From contig JAOZIG010000506.1 of the NCBI GenBank assembly GCA_026014515.1, positions 1 through 17,559 of the forward strand: DNA of 17,559 bases, written 5' to 3'. Position 1 is the first letter of the stretch, and every line of letters starts with the position of its first letter. The stretch comes from Candidatus Bathyarchaeota archaeon. GTDB taxonomy: Archaea > Thermoproteota > Bathyarchaeia > TCS64. This document shows, piece by piece, positions 6,377 through 14,456 of the stretch. Below the pieces are notes generated by a model. That model saw only the letters and a list, made by a program, of their open reading frames with translations, did no database searches and was not told the origin of the DNA. The position numbers were made by a program, and so were the translations under genes.

Positions 6377-7170
6377 AGGTCAACCTCTTCCCCAGATGCA
6401 CCCGGCTTCCAGCTCTTGATGTGGTTGAAAGCGGCATCAACACCGTTCCTGAGATACGCAGAGTCACTGTTTACAGCACAGAACAAGAATCCACGCTCCA
6501 ATGCCTCATTGATATTTGTTGGTCCCGGTGTAGTAAAGCAGTGCATACCCGGTGCTACTCCAGCGTCTCGTCCAGCCTCAACGATCCTGTCGAGAGTCTT
6601 GAGGAACACGGGATTAGTGTAGTCCTTGTGGATGCCCATGTCTAGGCTGAGGTCGCTTGGTCCTACGAAACATGCGTCAACGCCTTCTACGCTGAATATT
6701 TCCTCGATGTTCTCTACGCCCTTAGCTGTCTCAATCATGACTACCACGAGTGTCTCGTCGTTTGCTGTCTTGAAGTAGTCTGGGTCTCGGAATGCTGCGA
6801 GGCGTGGTCCTGCTCCACGTTCACCCCATGGCGGGTATTTCATAAGTTTGACCATCTCCTCTGCTTGTTCCTTGGTCTCGATTCTTGGGCTTACGATGCC
6901 TGTGGCTCCCGCGTCCATTACCTTCTTTATCCAGATGAGGTCGGTCCACGGGATTCTGCACATTGGCATACACTTGTCTCTTCCATAGAGCATGCTCTGA
7001 ACCATGAAGTGGTATGTTTCTGGTCCGTAGGCGCTGTGCTCCATATCGCATACAAGCCAGTCCCAACCCATATCAGCTAGGTACATGGTCATGTCGGGGT
7101 GTCCAACTGTTACCCAAGTTCCGAGGGCTGGTTTTCCGGCTTTGAGTTTACGTTTAACTAGGTTCTTCAT
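6373..7170 (-). CDS. HpcH/HpaI-family class II aldolase
   Basis: 265 aa, full-length for the family (2,4-dihydroxyhept-2-ene-1,7-dioate aldolase and relatives), which cleaves or forms 4-hydroxy-2-oxoacids using a divalent metal and gives pyruvate plus an aldehyde. Motifs: 'CDMEHSAYG' with H45 as probable base, R72 in 'MCRIPW', 'VSPRIETKEQAEE' at about 93-105, 'YPPWGERGAGP' at 112-122, and metal ligands E147 ('VMIETAKG') and D173 ('GPSDLSL'). The substrate cannot be told from sequence. TTTTAT at 7194-7199 (minus strand) is centred 27 nt before the ATG, which suggests a leaderless mRNA. It converges on the PLP enzyme, whose product could be pyruvate, but the genes face each other and a shared pathway is speculation. 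Confidence 0.9.
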   Translation of the reverse strand: MKNLVKRKLKAGKPALGTWVTVGHPDMTMYLADMGWDWLVCDMEHSAYGPETYHFMVQSMLYGRDKCMPMCRIPWTDLIWIKKVMDAGATGIVSPRIETKEQAEEMVKLMKYPPWGERGAGPRLAAFRDPDYFKTANDETLVVVMIETAKGVENIEEIFSVEGVDACFVGPSDLSLDMGIHKDYTNPVFLKTLDRIVEAGRDAGVAPGMHCFTTPGPTNINEALERGFLFCAVNSDSAYLRNGVDAAFNHIKSWKPGASGEEVDL

Positions 7171-7193
7171 GGATATTGTTGGGCTCTATATGG

Positions 7194-7199
7194 ATAAAA
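7194..7199 (-). promoter_or_regulatory. TATA-like box of aldolase gene
   Basis: Minus-strand TTTTAT, centred about 27 nt upstream of the ATG at 7170. Inferred promoter of a leaderless transcript. Confidence 0.4.
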
Positions 7200-7259
7200 C
7201 GGTGTCGAGTGATCACAAGACTTGAATCTCTTTGCTGTATGATGTGATCGGTGAATTGA

Positions 7260-7673
7260 TTGGAGGGCTGGGTTTACGCTTTGCTTGCTGTCATCTGCTG
7301 GGGCTTTGAGGCGATTATAGTCAAGGCTGCTGGTGATGGCGTTGATCCCATGACGGGCACGGGTATTGGCTGTGTTGCCGCTGGCGCGATATTCTTGGTT
7401 TATCTAGCTACCACAGGCAGGATTACGGGAGCGGTACTGAATAAAAGTGGAATGCTCTATGGTCTAGCTGGAGTTGTCAGCTTCGCCATTGGACACTATC
7501 TGTACTACACTGCGATTAGCAAGTCAGGTGCAGCCCTCAGCGCAAGTCTAGTAGCCACATACCCACTACTAACAGTGATAATCGCAGCATTATTCTTTGG
7601 TGAACCTGTCACATTAAGAAGCGGAATAGGCACCTTGCTCATAGTGATAGGTGGACTGGTTCTCCTATTCTAG
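7260..7673 (+). CDS. Half-size EamA/DMT-superfamily transporter
   Basis: 137 aa with one EamA domain and about five hydrophobic segments (roughly 3-20, 31-50, 66-86, 92-112 and 117-137). The N-terminal 'VICWGFEAIIVKAA' and C-terminal 'YPLLTVIIAALFFGEPVT' are typical of the drug/metabolite transporter superfamily. Most members have two such domains; single-domain forms work as dimers, as in small multidrug transporters. The start is TTG, supported by GGTGA at 7250-7254. The cargo is unknown. The stop overlaps the AOR stop by 4 nt (CTAG). Confidence 0.85.
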   Translation: MEGWVYALLAVICWGFEAIIVKAAGDGVDPMTGTGIGCVAAGAIFLVYLATTGRITGAVLNKSGMLYGLAGVVSFAIGHYLYYTAISKSGAALSASLVATYPLLTVIIAALFFGEPVTLRSGIGTLLIVIGGLVLLF

Positions 7674-9499
7674 TTTGATAGGTCATCAGATACCCATTCC
7701 AGCCCTAGCTTGGAGAGCGTCTTCTCAGTAGGAACACCGTTTTTGTTCCAGCCCATCTTCTCGTAATAGTTCTCAAGCATACTATCCCAGTGAGGCATGA
7801 TACTGATTCCCTTAGTTGGGCCATCAATTGGAGTCGACCCATATCGCTGCGAGGGTCTGTCATCCGCTTTTCCTATTCCCGCCTGTAGATTGAATGCTCG
7901 TAGTAAATTCACAGCCCTTCGACCAATATCCCATGCTTCTTCTGGACTCATATCCCAACCTGTGGCTGCTGATATTGCCTCAGCGAGTCGCTTGTGGTCC
8001 ATTCTCGTGTTGAATCTACAGGTAACTGCACTGTCCTCTAGCTGCATCAATCCCTTTGTGCGTGCTACCTCGTCACTGATCACCATGGGATTAGCTGGTC
8101 CCTGTGCCTCGGGTACCATCGCGCTCATATGTGTCTCGATTGTGCTTGTGTTGCTCACGCTGGTATCAAACATCTCTGCCCAGCGGTTTCTATGGTCATG
8201 TCCTCTAGGCGTGTTTCCCTTCATAGTGTAGATGGCTGATTCCGCGGCTTTCCCACCTAGTTTCTGGGACGCCCTTTTGACACCCTCGGCAAGAATATCA
8301 CCGAATCCTTCTCTGTTCGCTACCATGTAGAGTATTTTCTCAGCTCCCGCAACGTCACCAAACCCAGTCTTAAACCCTAATTGCTCCTCTGTAAGCCAAC
8401 CCTGCTCCATGCCCTCCATAACCCAGCCCACAAGCCAGCCAGCCTCATTATTATCGACCCCCAGCCTGTCTGTTAACCCACTGAGCATCATGGTCGCCTC
8501 TACATCAGTGATACCCGTTGCTGGACCCCAAGCAGCCATCTGCTCATACTCTGGCTCCTCAACTACACACTTGTATGGACCGTCCTTAACCTCAAACATT
8601 GTAGAGTGGAGGAGTCTGCATCCCCAGCATGGTACTCTTTCTGTCTGATAATTCTCACGTAGTGTGGCTTCATCGAACTTTTCTGCCTCATCTGAGGTAA
8701 CACCCCAATCATATGTGCTGTAGTTCTTTACTGGAAGCGCTCCGCTCTGGCCTTTCCACATGTTTGCCACGCCGCCAATGGTTCCTCTGAAGTATTCTAC
8801 GTCCTCATACATCTCCTGAGCAACTGCTAGAAGCCTCTTCTGATCATGAACAGGTATCCTACCAGTGCCTCTGAAGGCGATGATTGCCTTGAGGCGTTTT
8901 GAACCGATTACTGCCCCAGTCCCATTGTGACTGGCGCTGTGACCATGGTCAAGGAATGTACCAGCCCATCGTACCTTCTTCTCCCCTGCTGGTCCAATTG
9001 AGAGTACGCTTGCGGTTCTACCCTTTGCACCGTGGATTTCTCGAAGCTTGTCTGTAACCTCATAGGTGTCCATGCCAAGGAGACTTGATGCATCCACGAG
9101 CTTCGCCTCGCCATCCTTCAACACGAGATACTGCCATTTCTCTGAGCACCCAGTCAATATGATTCCATCAAATCCACTGAACTTCATGTACGCTCCGAAT
9201 AACCCGTTGGCTTGACTGCTTGTAGCACCGTCGGTCAGTGCGCCTTTGGTTACTATGCTTATTGAGCCGCTTCCACCAATTGCAGTGCCATTTAGTGGTC
9301 CAGTGCCAATGAATACAATGTTTCTTGGATCATTAAACTCGATGTCACGTGGAGCATAATCATAGAGAATCTTCGCACCAAGCGCGGTCCCCCCAAGATA
9401 CTTGCGTAGAACCGCCTCACTGTAATTGACTGTCTCTATAGAACCATTTGTTAGGTTGATTCGTAGTATTTTTCCAGCGTAGCCCTTAAGGTCAGCCAT
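7670..9499 (-). CDS. aor: Aldehyde:ferredoxin oxidoreductase family (tungsten/molybdenum bis-pterin enzyme)
   Basis: 609 aa, the usual AOR length. These enzymes oxidise aldehydes to acids with ferredoxin as acceptor, using a bis-pyranopterin tungsten (or Mo) cofactor and a [4Fe-4S] cluster. Seen: N-terminal 'GYAGKILRINLTNGSIE', 'GGTALGAKIL', 'NGTGAVIGSKRLKAI' (pterin-binding region), 'PRGHDHRNRW' and the C-terminal 'DSAVTCRFN'. The cluster motif, normally CxxCxxxC plus a distant Cys, reads C291-W-G-C294-R-L-L-H298 with C494. The third ligand position is therefore His, read directly from the codon CAC. ATG 9499 has GTGAG just upstream; an in-frame GTG lies at 9508. It is divergent from a MoaD-type gene 50 bp away, a recurrent pairing. 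The substrate is unknown. Confidence 0.93.
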   Translation of the reverse strand: MADLKGYAGKILRINLTNGSIETVNYSEAVLRKYLGGTALGAKILYDYAPRDIEFNDPRNIVFIGTGPLNGTAIGGSGSISIVTKGALTDGATSSQANGLFGAYMKFSGFDGIILTGCSEKWQYLVLKDGEAKLVDASSLLGMDTYEVTDKLREIHGAKGRTASVLSIGPAGEKKVRWAGTFLDHGHSASHNGTGAVIGSKRLKAIIAFRGTGRIPVHDQKRLLAVAQEMYEDVEYFRGTIGGVANMWKGQSGALPVKNYSTYDWGVTSDEAEKFDEATLRENYQTERVPCWGCRLLHSTMFEVKDGPYKCVVEEPEYEQMAAWGPATGITDVEATMMLSGLTDRLGVDNNEAGWLVGWVMEGMEQGWLTEEQLGFKTGFGDVAGAEKILYMVANREGFGDILAEGVKRASQKLGGKAAESAIYTMKGNTPRGHDHRNRWAEMFDTSVSNTSTIETHMSAMVPEAQGPANPMVISDEVARTKGLMQLEDSAVTCRFNTRMDHKRLAEAISAATGWDMSPEEAWDIGRRAVNLLRAFNLQAGIGKADDRPSQRYGSTPIDGPTKGISIMPHWDSMLENYYEKMGWNKNGVPTEKTLSKLGLEWVSDDLSN

Positions 9500-9549
9500 A
9501 AAACTCACATAATCCAGAGTAACTGGTATTCAAAAAGGGTTCCAAGGAT

Positions 9550-9831
9550 ATGAGGCTCACAGTACGGTTCTACGGAGTAGCATATGATAAGACAGGTGTA
9601 CGTGAGTGGAAGCCAGAGATAAAACCAGATTCAACAATATCATATCTTCTAGATGTCTTGGTTGAAGAGTTTCCACGCCTAAATGAACTGGTTTATGATG
9701 AAACGGGAAAGCCGTTTGAGTATCTATCGATTTCTGTGAACAACCAAGATATCCTAGGACTGAATGGAAGCGATACGAGGCTGTGTGATGGTGATATCGT
9801 GTTTATCATGCCGCCAATCGGTGGAGGCTAA
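9550..9831 (+). CDS. MoaD/ThiS-family sulfur carrier protein
   Basis: 93 aa, ubiquitin-like beta-grasp fold ending in the Gly-Gly tail (GGG) that is adenylated and thiocarboxylated by a MoeB/ThiF-type E1. It starts MRLTVRFYGVAYDKTG and has 'LSISVNNQDI' and 'LCDGDIVFIMPPIGGG', typical of MoaD. MoaD delivers sulfur to make the dithiolene of molybdopterin or tungstopterin. Placed head-to-head with an AOR gene, it most likely serves that cofactor. The start is supported by the family N-terminus; AAGGG at 9535-9539 may serve as SD. Its stop overlaps the convergent membrane-protein gene by 4 nt (CTAA). Confidence 0.88.
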   Translation: MRLTVRFYGVAYDKTGVREWKPEIKPDSTISYLLDVLVEEFPRLNELVYDETGKPFEYLSISVNNQDILGLNGSDTRLCDGDIVFIMPPIGGG

Positions 9832-10178
9832 ATAGCCAAACCGATAAGATCAAAGTTGAACAATATCTTCACTATGTAGAGAACAACAACAGCTGCCACG
9901 TTCTGTACAGCGAACCTGTAATAATCTGGCTCAGTACGACTAAAGTACAAAGCACCCACAATAGGCGGTACAGCCAGTATGAACCAGAAGGTCCAGTAGA
10001 CTAGGAAAATCGTGTTAACCAAGGAGACTAATGTGAATTCCAGTAAGTTCTGTGAGGCTGGAAACAAGGTATTCGTGAGGTAAAGGATTACTGCTGAGAT
10101 TAGTGAGATCAGTGTCAATATTAGGTTAAGTAGAGTCCAACCCGGTAGAATTCTCTTGAATATCGCCTTTGGGTCCAT
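9828..10178 (-). CDS. Small three- or four-helix membrane protein, unknown
   Basis: 116 aa, not recognised. Hydrophobic segments lie at about 15-37, 50-74 and 90-112, with a short basic N-terminus (MDPKAIFKR) and a 'YFSRTEPDYYRF' loop between the last two. TTTATC at 10202-10207 (minus strand) is centred about 27 nt before ATG 10178, which favours this start over GTG at 10187, though the gene may also be read through from topoisomerase IB, which ends 35 nt upstream. The 4-nt overlap with the MoaD gene is tail to tail. A YIP1-like fold is possible but not shown. Confidence 0.7.
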   Translation of the reverse strand: MDPKAIFKRILPGWTLLNLILTLISLISAVILYLTNTLFPASQNLLEFTLVSLVNTIFLVYWTFWFILAVPPIVGALYFSRTEPDYYRFAVQNVAAVVVLYIVKILFNFDLIGLAI

Positions 10179-10212
10179 CAAGGGCACATGTATGTATGCT
10201 CAGATAAAGGGG

Positions 10213-12015
10213 TTATTGAGATTCCTGCTCAGGCGGCTCAGGGTCTATCCAGCTAAACTTTTTCTCCAGAGTACTGCTGTAATAGTTGCGCCAATCATAG
10301 TCCACCTTCTTACCCCACTCAAAGTAGACACGCGGGTCGACGTAGCTCTTGAGGCTCGTTCCAAGGTTATAGTCCTTGGTTAGCTCTTTTGCCTCGATCT
10401 GAAGCTCGGTCTTCTCGATGAGCTCCTTGTCCTTCTGTTTGCGGTCTTCCATTCGTTCCTTGAGTTTTGCTATCTGTTCCCTGTGTTTGGCTTTGGTGTC
10501 CCTGATACGTTTTCTACCATTACTGATGACTTTCTTCTTTGAGGCGATACGGTTCTCTACACCTTTAGTGGCACGTCCATCCTTCTCACGCTCAGCAAGA
10601 TCCTTCTTGTACTCTTCGAGCTGTTCCTTGTCAACCTCAAGCTTCGCCTCATACTTGGCGACACGTTCCTCGTATCTTAGATTCGTGTCATGGATACGCT
10701 GCTTGTACTTCTTTACGTTCTCACGAGCACGTTTACGCCGATCATTGAGCCGCTCTTTTTGACGCTCAAGACTCTTCTGCCATGAAGCCGAGATTGTGCG
10801 TTTATGGTTGCATGTTACGGCTGCCTCAAGGTTCGCGAGAGTAGCTGCATGTTTCTTAACATATTCTGGAGCCTCTGGGTCAACCTCTGTCTCTTTGAGT
10901 TTATTCTCAACTGCTTCGGTGGCGTAACAGGTTCTGAATACCTTGGCTGAAATTCCTTCCATAACTTCATCTAGGAACTCGCTTACAACACTGCTGTTTA
11001 CCTCATCAAATAGCGTGTTTCCATTGCTGGAATCCATAAACTCCTGAAGATTATCAACAACGTCATCATCAAGCTCCGCTGTAAGGAGCAGTCTGACGCT
11101 GTCTTTTCCGAGGAAATCAAAGGTAACTGAGCCATCATCATTGATACAGATATGCTCAGCACGCAAACTTGAGGCCCCAACAGTATCGGCTTCCTCGTCC
11201 TCGTCTTTCTCGTCACCAACCCTGAACTTTAGCTCATCTATGAGATAACATACTGTGGCTGTTTTGCGGCGTTTCAGGTCCTCGTGTTTGAGGTTTTCAG
11301 CAATGAATTTTTTGATCTTGTTGAGGTTTTTCTTCAACTCGATGGCTTTGTCGAATTTTTCCCGTTCTTTCTTCTGTTTTATTGGGCTACTGTCATGAGG
11401 CCAGACGTACTTGATTTTCCCGGATAGTTTGTCTCTCCATCGTGCGATCCAGATGCTCTCTGGGTCCCATAGAACTTCTTTCCAGTCGCCCGGGGGGATT
11501 TCTGCGTTGGGGCTGAGGTTTATCTCTATGTCCTCGTGTCTTGGTCCTTCTTTCCATTTGCCCCTGTATGGGTGTTCGCCTCTTCCCATGAAGATGCTGC
11601 TAGGTTCTACCATGTAGTTGCCTAGTTCACAGCGTTCTCCGTCGATGGTTGCCCAGCCGTATTTCTCTTTGTTTGCTTCGCGTTCTTCTTTGCGTTGGTC
11701 TCGGAGGCGTTTTTTCTCTTCTTTGTCGAGGTTTTGTCTGTGTTCACGTTCGGCTATCACTATCTTGTAGATTGGTGTATAGTCAATGTCCCCGGGGAGC
11801 ACCTTGAATTTCATCAGTTCACTGAGGTCTTCATGAAAGTTATCAGCAAAAACTGGGTCCTCTACGTAAGGTGTGCCTATCTTTTTCGCCCATGCTACTA
11901 TTCGTTCTTCTTCCTCGGGAGTGAGTTTGTGTTCCTCGCCTTTGATCTTTACTGAGAGCCCCTGTGGTTCATATCTTGGGGGCACCATGACGCCGTTGTG
12001 ATGCATAGACTCCAT
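10213..12015 (-). CDS. top1B: Eukaryotic-type DNA topoisomerase IB
   Basis: 600 aa. Relaxes supercoils by single-strand cleavage through a 3'-phosphotyrosine. The N-terminal core 'VPPRYEPQGLSVKIKG' corresponds to the human 'GVLFPPPYEP' region. The catalytic set is complete: Arg in 'ELKFRVGDEKDEDEEADTVG', Lys in 'FDFLGKDSVR', Arg in 'KVFRTCYAT', His in 'CNHKR', and the nucleophile Y558 in 'GTSLKSYVDPRV'. These match human R488, K532, R590, H632 and Y723. A long charged coiled-coil linker separates His from Tyr, as in eukaryotes. The core resembles the eukaryotic rather than the small bacterial/poxviral type. ATG 12015 has GAGG 7 nt upstream. In archaea this enzyme marks Thaumarchaeota and some related or Asgard lineages. 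Confidence 0.95.
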   Translation of the reverse strand: MESMHHNGVMVPPRYEPQGLSVKIKGEEHKLTPEEEERIVAWAKKIGTPYVEDPVFADNFHEDLSELMKFKVLPGDIDYTPIYKIVIAEREHRQNLDKEEKKRLRDQRKEEREANKEKYGWATIDGERCELGNYMVEPSSIFMGRGEHPYRGKWKEGPRHEDIEINLSPNAEIPPGDWKEVLWDPESIWIARWRDKLSGKIKYVWPHDSSPIKQKKEREKFDKAIELKKNLNKIKKFIAENLKHEDLKRRKTATVCYLIDELKFRVGDEKDEDEEADTVGASSLRAEHICINDDGSVTFDFLGKDSVRLLLTAELDDDVVDNLQEFMDSSNGNTLFDEVNSSVVSEFLDEVMEGISAKVFRTCYATEAVENKLKETEVDPEAPEYVKKHAATLANLEAAVTCNHKRTISASWQKSLERQKERLNDRRKRARENVKKYKQRIHDTNLRYEERVAKYEAKLEVDKEQLEEYKKDLAEREKDGRATKGVENRIASKKKVISNGRKRIRDTKAKHREQIAKLKERMEDRKQKDKELIEKTELQIEAKELTKDYNLGTSLKSYVDPRVYFEWGKKVDYDWRNYYSSTLEKKFSWIDPEPPEQESQ

Positions 12016-12049
12016 ACTGTAGCCTCTGTTGACTCTGACAAATAACGCG

Positions 12050-12060
12050 AGTTTTTTTAA
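12050..12060 (-). promoter_or_regulatory. TATA-like box of topoisomerase IB gene
   Basis: Minus-strand TTTAAAAA in the 106-nt divergent spacer. It predicts a leader of about 15 nt that includes the GAGG site at 12023-12026. Confidence 0.4.
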
Positions 12061-12090
12061 AGATTTAGCAAAGTCCCCTAGACGGGCAAG

Positions 12091-12098
12091 TATAATAT
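12091..12098 (+). promoter_or_regulatory. TATA box of the membrane-anchored unknown gene
   Basis: TATAATAT centred about 27 nt before ATG 12122. It supports that start and a leaderless mRNA, and argues against translation from the earlier in-frame ATG at 12029. Confidence 0.5.
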
Positions 12099-12121
12099 CC
12101 TGCGGTTACACTGGTTTTTTG

Positions 12122-13069
12122 ATGCCTGAGGAGAAGTTAATCAATAGAGACGAGGTCAGAGGCTTACTATTATTGGTCTTGCTGTTTGTCTCTGTGGTTG
12201 GCGGGCGTCAGTTAGGCAACTATTATGCCAGTTATCAGGAAATGACTCAACTGAAGGTACTTTTTGAGGTCACAGAGGAGGAGCTTTCCGGATACATCAA
12301 CTCAATGATAAACGGACAAAACCCGGAACTCGAAATTGGACTAGTTATCGCTAGCCCCAACATGGATAACAGCGCGGGTATCGTCACAAGCACCCCTGAT
12401 TATGTAAACCGGTGGTTGATTGGGCTAACTGTAAGCCCGTTGGTGGTAAATCAACCAGAGGCTTCCGAGGTAGAGCTTGAGATGCTTGTCGAAGAGACTG
12501 TCGTGGATGAGGCACTGTATGATTTTCCCAAGGAAAAAATCAGTTACATCGCCTATACTGATAGGTTTATGAGTCTGGACATCGAGGACCTTGACGAGTT
12601 CAGGAGTATAGTTGAAGCCAGTGTAGAGGAATACGGGGGAGAAGTCAAGGTAACCTTCCGAGGCAAGGTTCACATGCATCTGCTTTTCTTGGACACGTGG
12701 CTCCCATACGAGGTTACTAGGTATCCCATCGTCAGTGCTCCATATCTAGGATACGTTGACTCTGGGTGGGTCAGTTTCACTGAGGGCGAGGTTTCGAGTA
12801 TGTCTGTGGATGAAGGGGGTTACGTGGTGGTTGATTTTAGGAACCCCACAAGGCTTCATAGTCTGAGGGAGGAGGTTACGTGTCAGATTTTCCATATCGG
12901 GGAAGAGGAGCCAGTGTTAACCATATCTAAGATAGTTAATGTTCCACCTAGTACTGATGGTCAGTATACTTTCTCGTTTAGATTTGAAGCCCCCGGTGAT
13001 TATGTTTACAGGGTAATGTCTGGAGATAGGTTGCTTGTTGAGGGGGAGCAAGTTCTCTCCGTAGAGTAG
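12122..13069 (+). CDS. Membrane-anchored extracytoplasmic protein, unknown
   Basis: 315 aa, not recognised. One N-terminal hydrophobic segment (about 14-28, LLLLVLLFVSVVGG) follows a charged start, giving a signal anchor. The remainder is acidic and strand-rich. The C-terminal ~110 residues (YVVVDFRNPTRLHSL, then DGQYTFSFRFEAPGDYVYRV) look like an Ig-like or beta-sandwich domain. The start at 12122 is set by a TATA box 27 nt upstream; the frame is open further upstream but that part would overlap the promoter. It is divergent from topoisomerase IB, with no evident functional link. Confidence 0.75.
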   Translation: MPEEKLINRDEVRGLLLLVLLFVSVVGGRQLGNYYASYQEMTQLKVLFEVTEEELSGYINSMINGQNPELEIGLVIASPNMDNSAGIVTSTPDYVNRWLIGLTVSPLVVNQPEASEVELEMLVEETVVDEALYDFPKEKISYIAYTDRFMSLDIEDLDEFRSIVEASVEEYGGEVKVTFRGKVHMHLLFLDTWLPYEVTRYPIVSAPYLGYVDSGWVSFTEGEVSSMSVDEGGYVVVDFRNPTRLHSLREEVTCQIFHIGEEEPVLTISKIVNVPPSTDGQYTFSFRFEAPGDYVYRVMSGDRLLVEGEQVLSVE

Positions 13070-13080
13070 CATATTATTAA

Positions 13081-13086
13081 TTTTTT
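13081..13086 (+). terminator. T-run after the unknown membrane-anchored gene
   Basis: T6 starting 11 nt after the stop codon, in an AT-rich spacer without a hairpin. Archaeal RNA polymerase terminates at such runs; the assignment is inferred. Confidence 0.35.
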
Positions 13087-13124
13087 CAATACAAAAAATC
13101 ATATTCTATTAGCGTAATTACCAA

Positions 13125-14378
13125 TTGGGGGAGTACGAAATAGGCGCATATGGGTCATTATCAAGCGAAGAACTCTCCCTAGACATATTCAAACTACTAA
13201 ACCGGGCTAAATCACAGTCAGAAGCAATCGACCAGATCCTACACAAGATAAAAGACCATTTTGGGGTCTCAGCAACTGCCATTCGCTTGGAAGACAATGG
13301 AGATTATCCCTATTATTTCTATGACGGGTTTAGTGATACCCATATCGAGATGGAGAATTATCTCTGTGATCCTGGGAATGGTCACCTTGAGTGTATGTGT
13401 GGACGTGTGTTAATGGGTAACACTGATCAAAGTCTGCCTTTTTTCACAGGTAAAGGTAGTTTTTGGTCAAACAACACGGATAATTTACTTGAAAACACTG
13501 GGGTTGAGGAGCTTGGAGAGACGAGAAACGTCTGTAACGCGGAAGGGTATCTTTCGGTGGCGCTTGTTCCTCTGAGAAGTTCTTCAGGGATTGTTGGGCT
13601 TCTTCAGTTGAATGATGAGAACACGGATAGATTTTCTACTGAGACCATTGATTTTCTTGAGAAGCTTGGGGAAAGTATTGGTATTGCCCTTGCGCGTCTT
13701 GATGAGGAAGAAGACCGCAGAGAGTTGGAAAAAGAACGTGAGAGACTTCTACATCAATATCAACTAAGAATAAAGGAACTTGACTGCCTCTACAAGATTA
13801 GCAAATTACAGGAGAACCAAGACCTAACAACTGATGAAATTCTTAACTTGATAGTCAATCTGCTTCCGGGTTCAACCCAGTATCCAGAGGTAGCTGTCGC
13901 GCGGTTATCCTTGGAGAATAAAGTGTATGATTCACAGGGATACGCTGATGCACCATACAGGTACAGTGCATTGATACAGAATTATGGCGTAATAGTCGGT
14001 AAACTATTGATTGGGTACCTAGAGGAACGCCCTAGCGAGTTCAGTGGTCCGTTCCTTGAGGAAGAGATAAAGTTGGTGAAACTTGTCTCAGAGACTATTT
14101 CCCGGATGATTGAGCGCCGGACTAATGGTGAGTGGCGAAAAGGCATAGACAAGTATGCTCTGGTCTTGAATGATGAAGAGATTCGTCATATCACCAAGCT
14201 GGTTTTGGAAGATATGGCGATTGGTGAGATGGATCGAGAAGAATATAACATCAGTGACCTCCCAGATGAATCACTCCAAACAATGGACTCCTATCTTAAG
14301 CTACAGTTCAATCTGGAGTTAAACAGGGCGCTTATCATTAAACTCCAGAACCTGCTCAAGATGGATGAAACGGTCTAA
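13125..14378 (+). CDS. Soluble two-domain GAF sensor protein without output domain
   Basis: 417 aa. Residues about 15-190 form a GAF domain of the type found at the front of many bacterial and archaeal histidine kinases ('AIRLEDNGDYPYYFYDGF', 'LPFFTGKGSFWSN', 'RNVCNAEGYLSVALVPLRS'). It carries four Cys at 81, 90, 92 and 137 that could bind metal or sense redox. A charged coiled coil (about 193-220) leads to a second module starting 'RIKELDCLYKISKLQE' and ending near 333, also familiar from hybrid kinases. The last ~80 residues are not recognised; no kinase, GGDEF or HTH domain is present. The start is TTG 13125 (first possible in frame, no SD). The first ~46 codons are mostly A/C-ending, whereas codons ~130-205 are largely T/G-ending. 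Confidence 0.85.
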   Translation: MGEYEIGAYGSLSSEELSLDIFKLLNRAKSQSEAIDQILHKIKDHFGVSATAIRLEDNGDYPYYFYDGFSDTHIEMENYLCDPGNGHLECMCGRVLMGNTDQSLPFFTGKGSFWSNNTDNLLENTGVEELGETRNVCNAEGYLSVALVPLRSSSGIVGLLQLNDENTDRFSTETIDFLEKLGESIGIALARLDEEEDRRELEKERERLLHQYQLRIKELDCLYKISKLQENQDLTTDEILNLIVNLLPGSTQYPEVAVARLSLENKVYDSQGYADAPYRYSALIQNYGVIVGKLLIGYLEERPSEFSGPFLEEEIKLVKLVSETISRMIERRTNGEWRKGIDKYALVLNDEEIRHITKLVLEDMAIGEMDREEYNISDLPDESLQTMDSYLKLQFNLELNRALIIKLQNLLKMDETV

Positions 14379-14395
14379 AAATACAGTAACTATCA

Positions 14396-14401
14396 TTTTT
14401 T
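14396..14401 (+). terminator. T-run after the GAF gene
   Basis: T6 18 nt after the stop codon. Candidate archaeal intrinsic terminator; no hairpin. Confidence 0.35.
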
Positions 14402-14445
14402 GGTTGATAAATAGATTAAGGATTAACCGTCGCTGTAAGGTAAGG

Positions 14446-14453
14446 GTTTAATA
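14446..14453 (+). promoter_or_regulatory. TATA-like box upstream of the structured leader
   Basis: GTTTAATA predicts transcription starting near 14475, exactly where the 10-bp inverted repeat begins. If so, the transcript opens with that stem. Inferred. Confidence 0.35.
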
Positions 14454-14456
14454 GTG

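Noticed and set aside
10418..10762. Plus-strand open frame rich in Ser, Arg and Leu
   Set aside because: It is the complement of the Lys/Glu-rich coiled-coil linker of topoisomerase IB, which explains its composition.
12029..12121. Upstream extension of the membrane-anchored unknown protein
   Set aside because: It contains the TATA boxes of both divergent genes and lacks an SD; the start at 12122 fits better.
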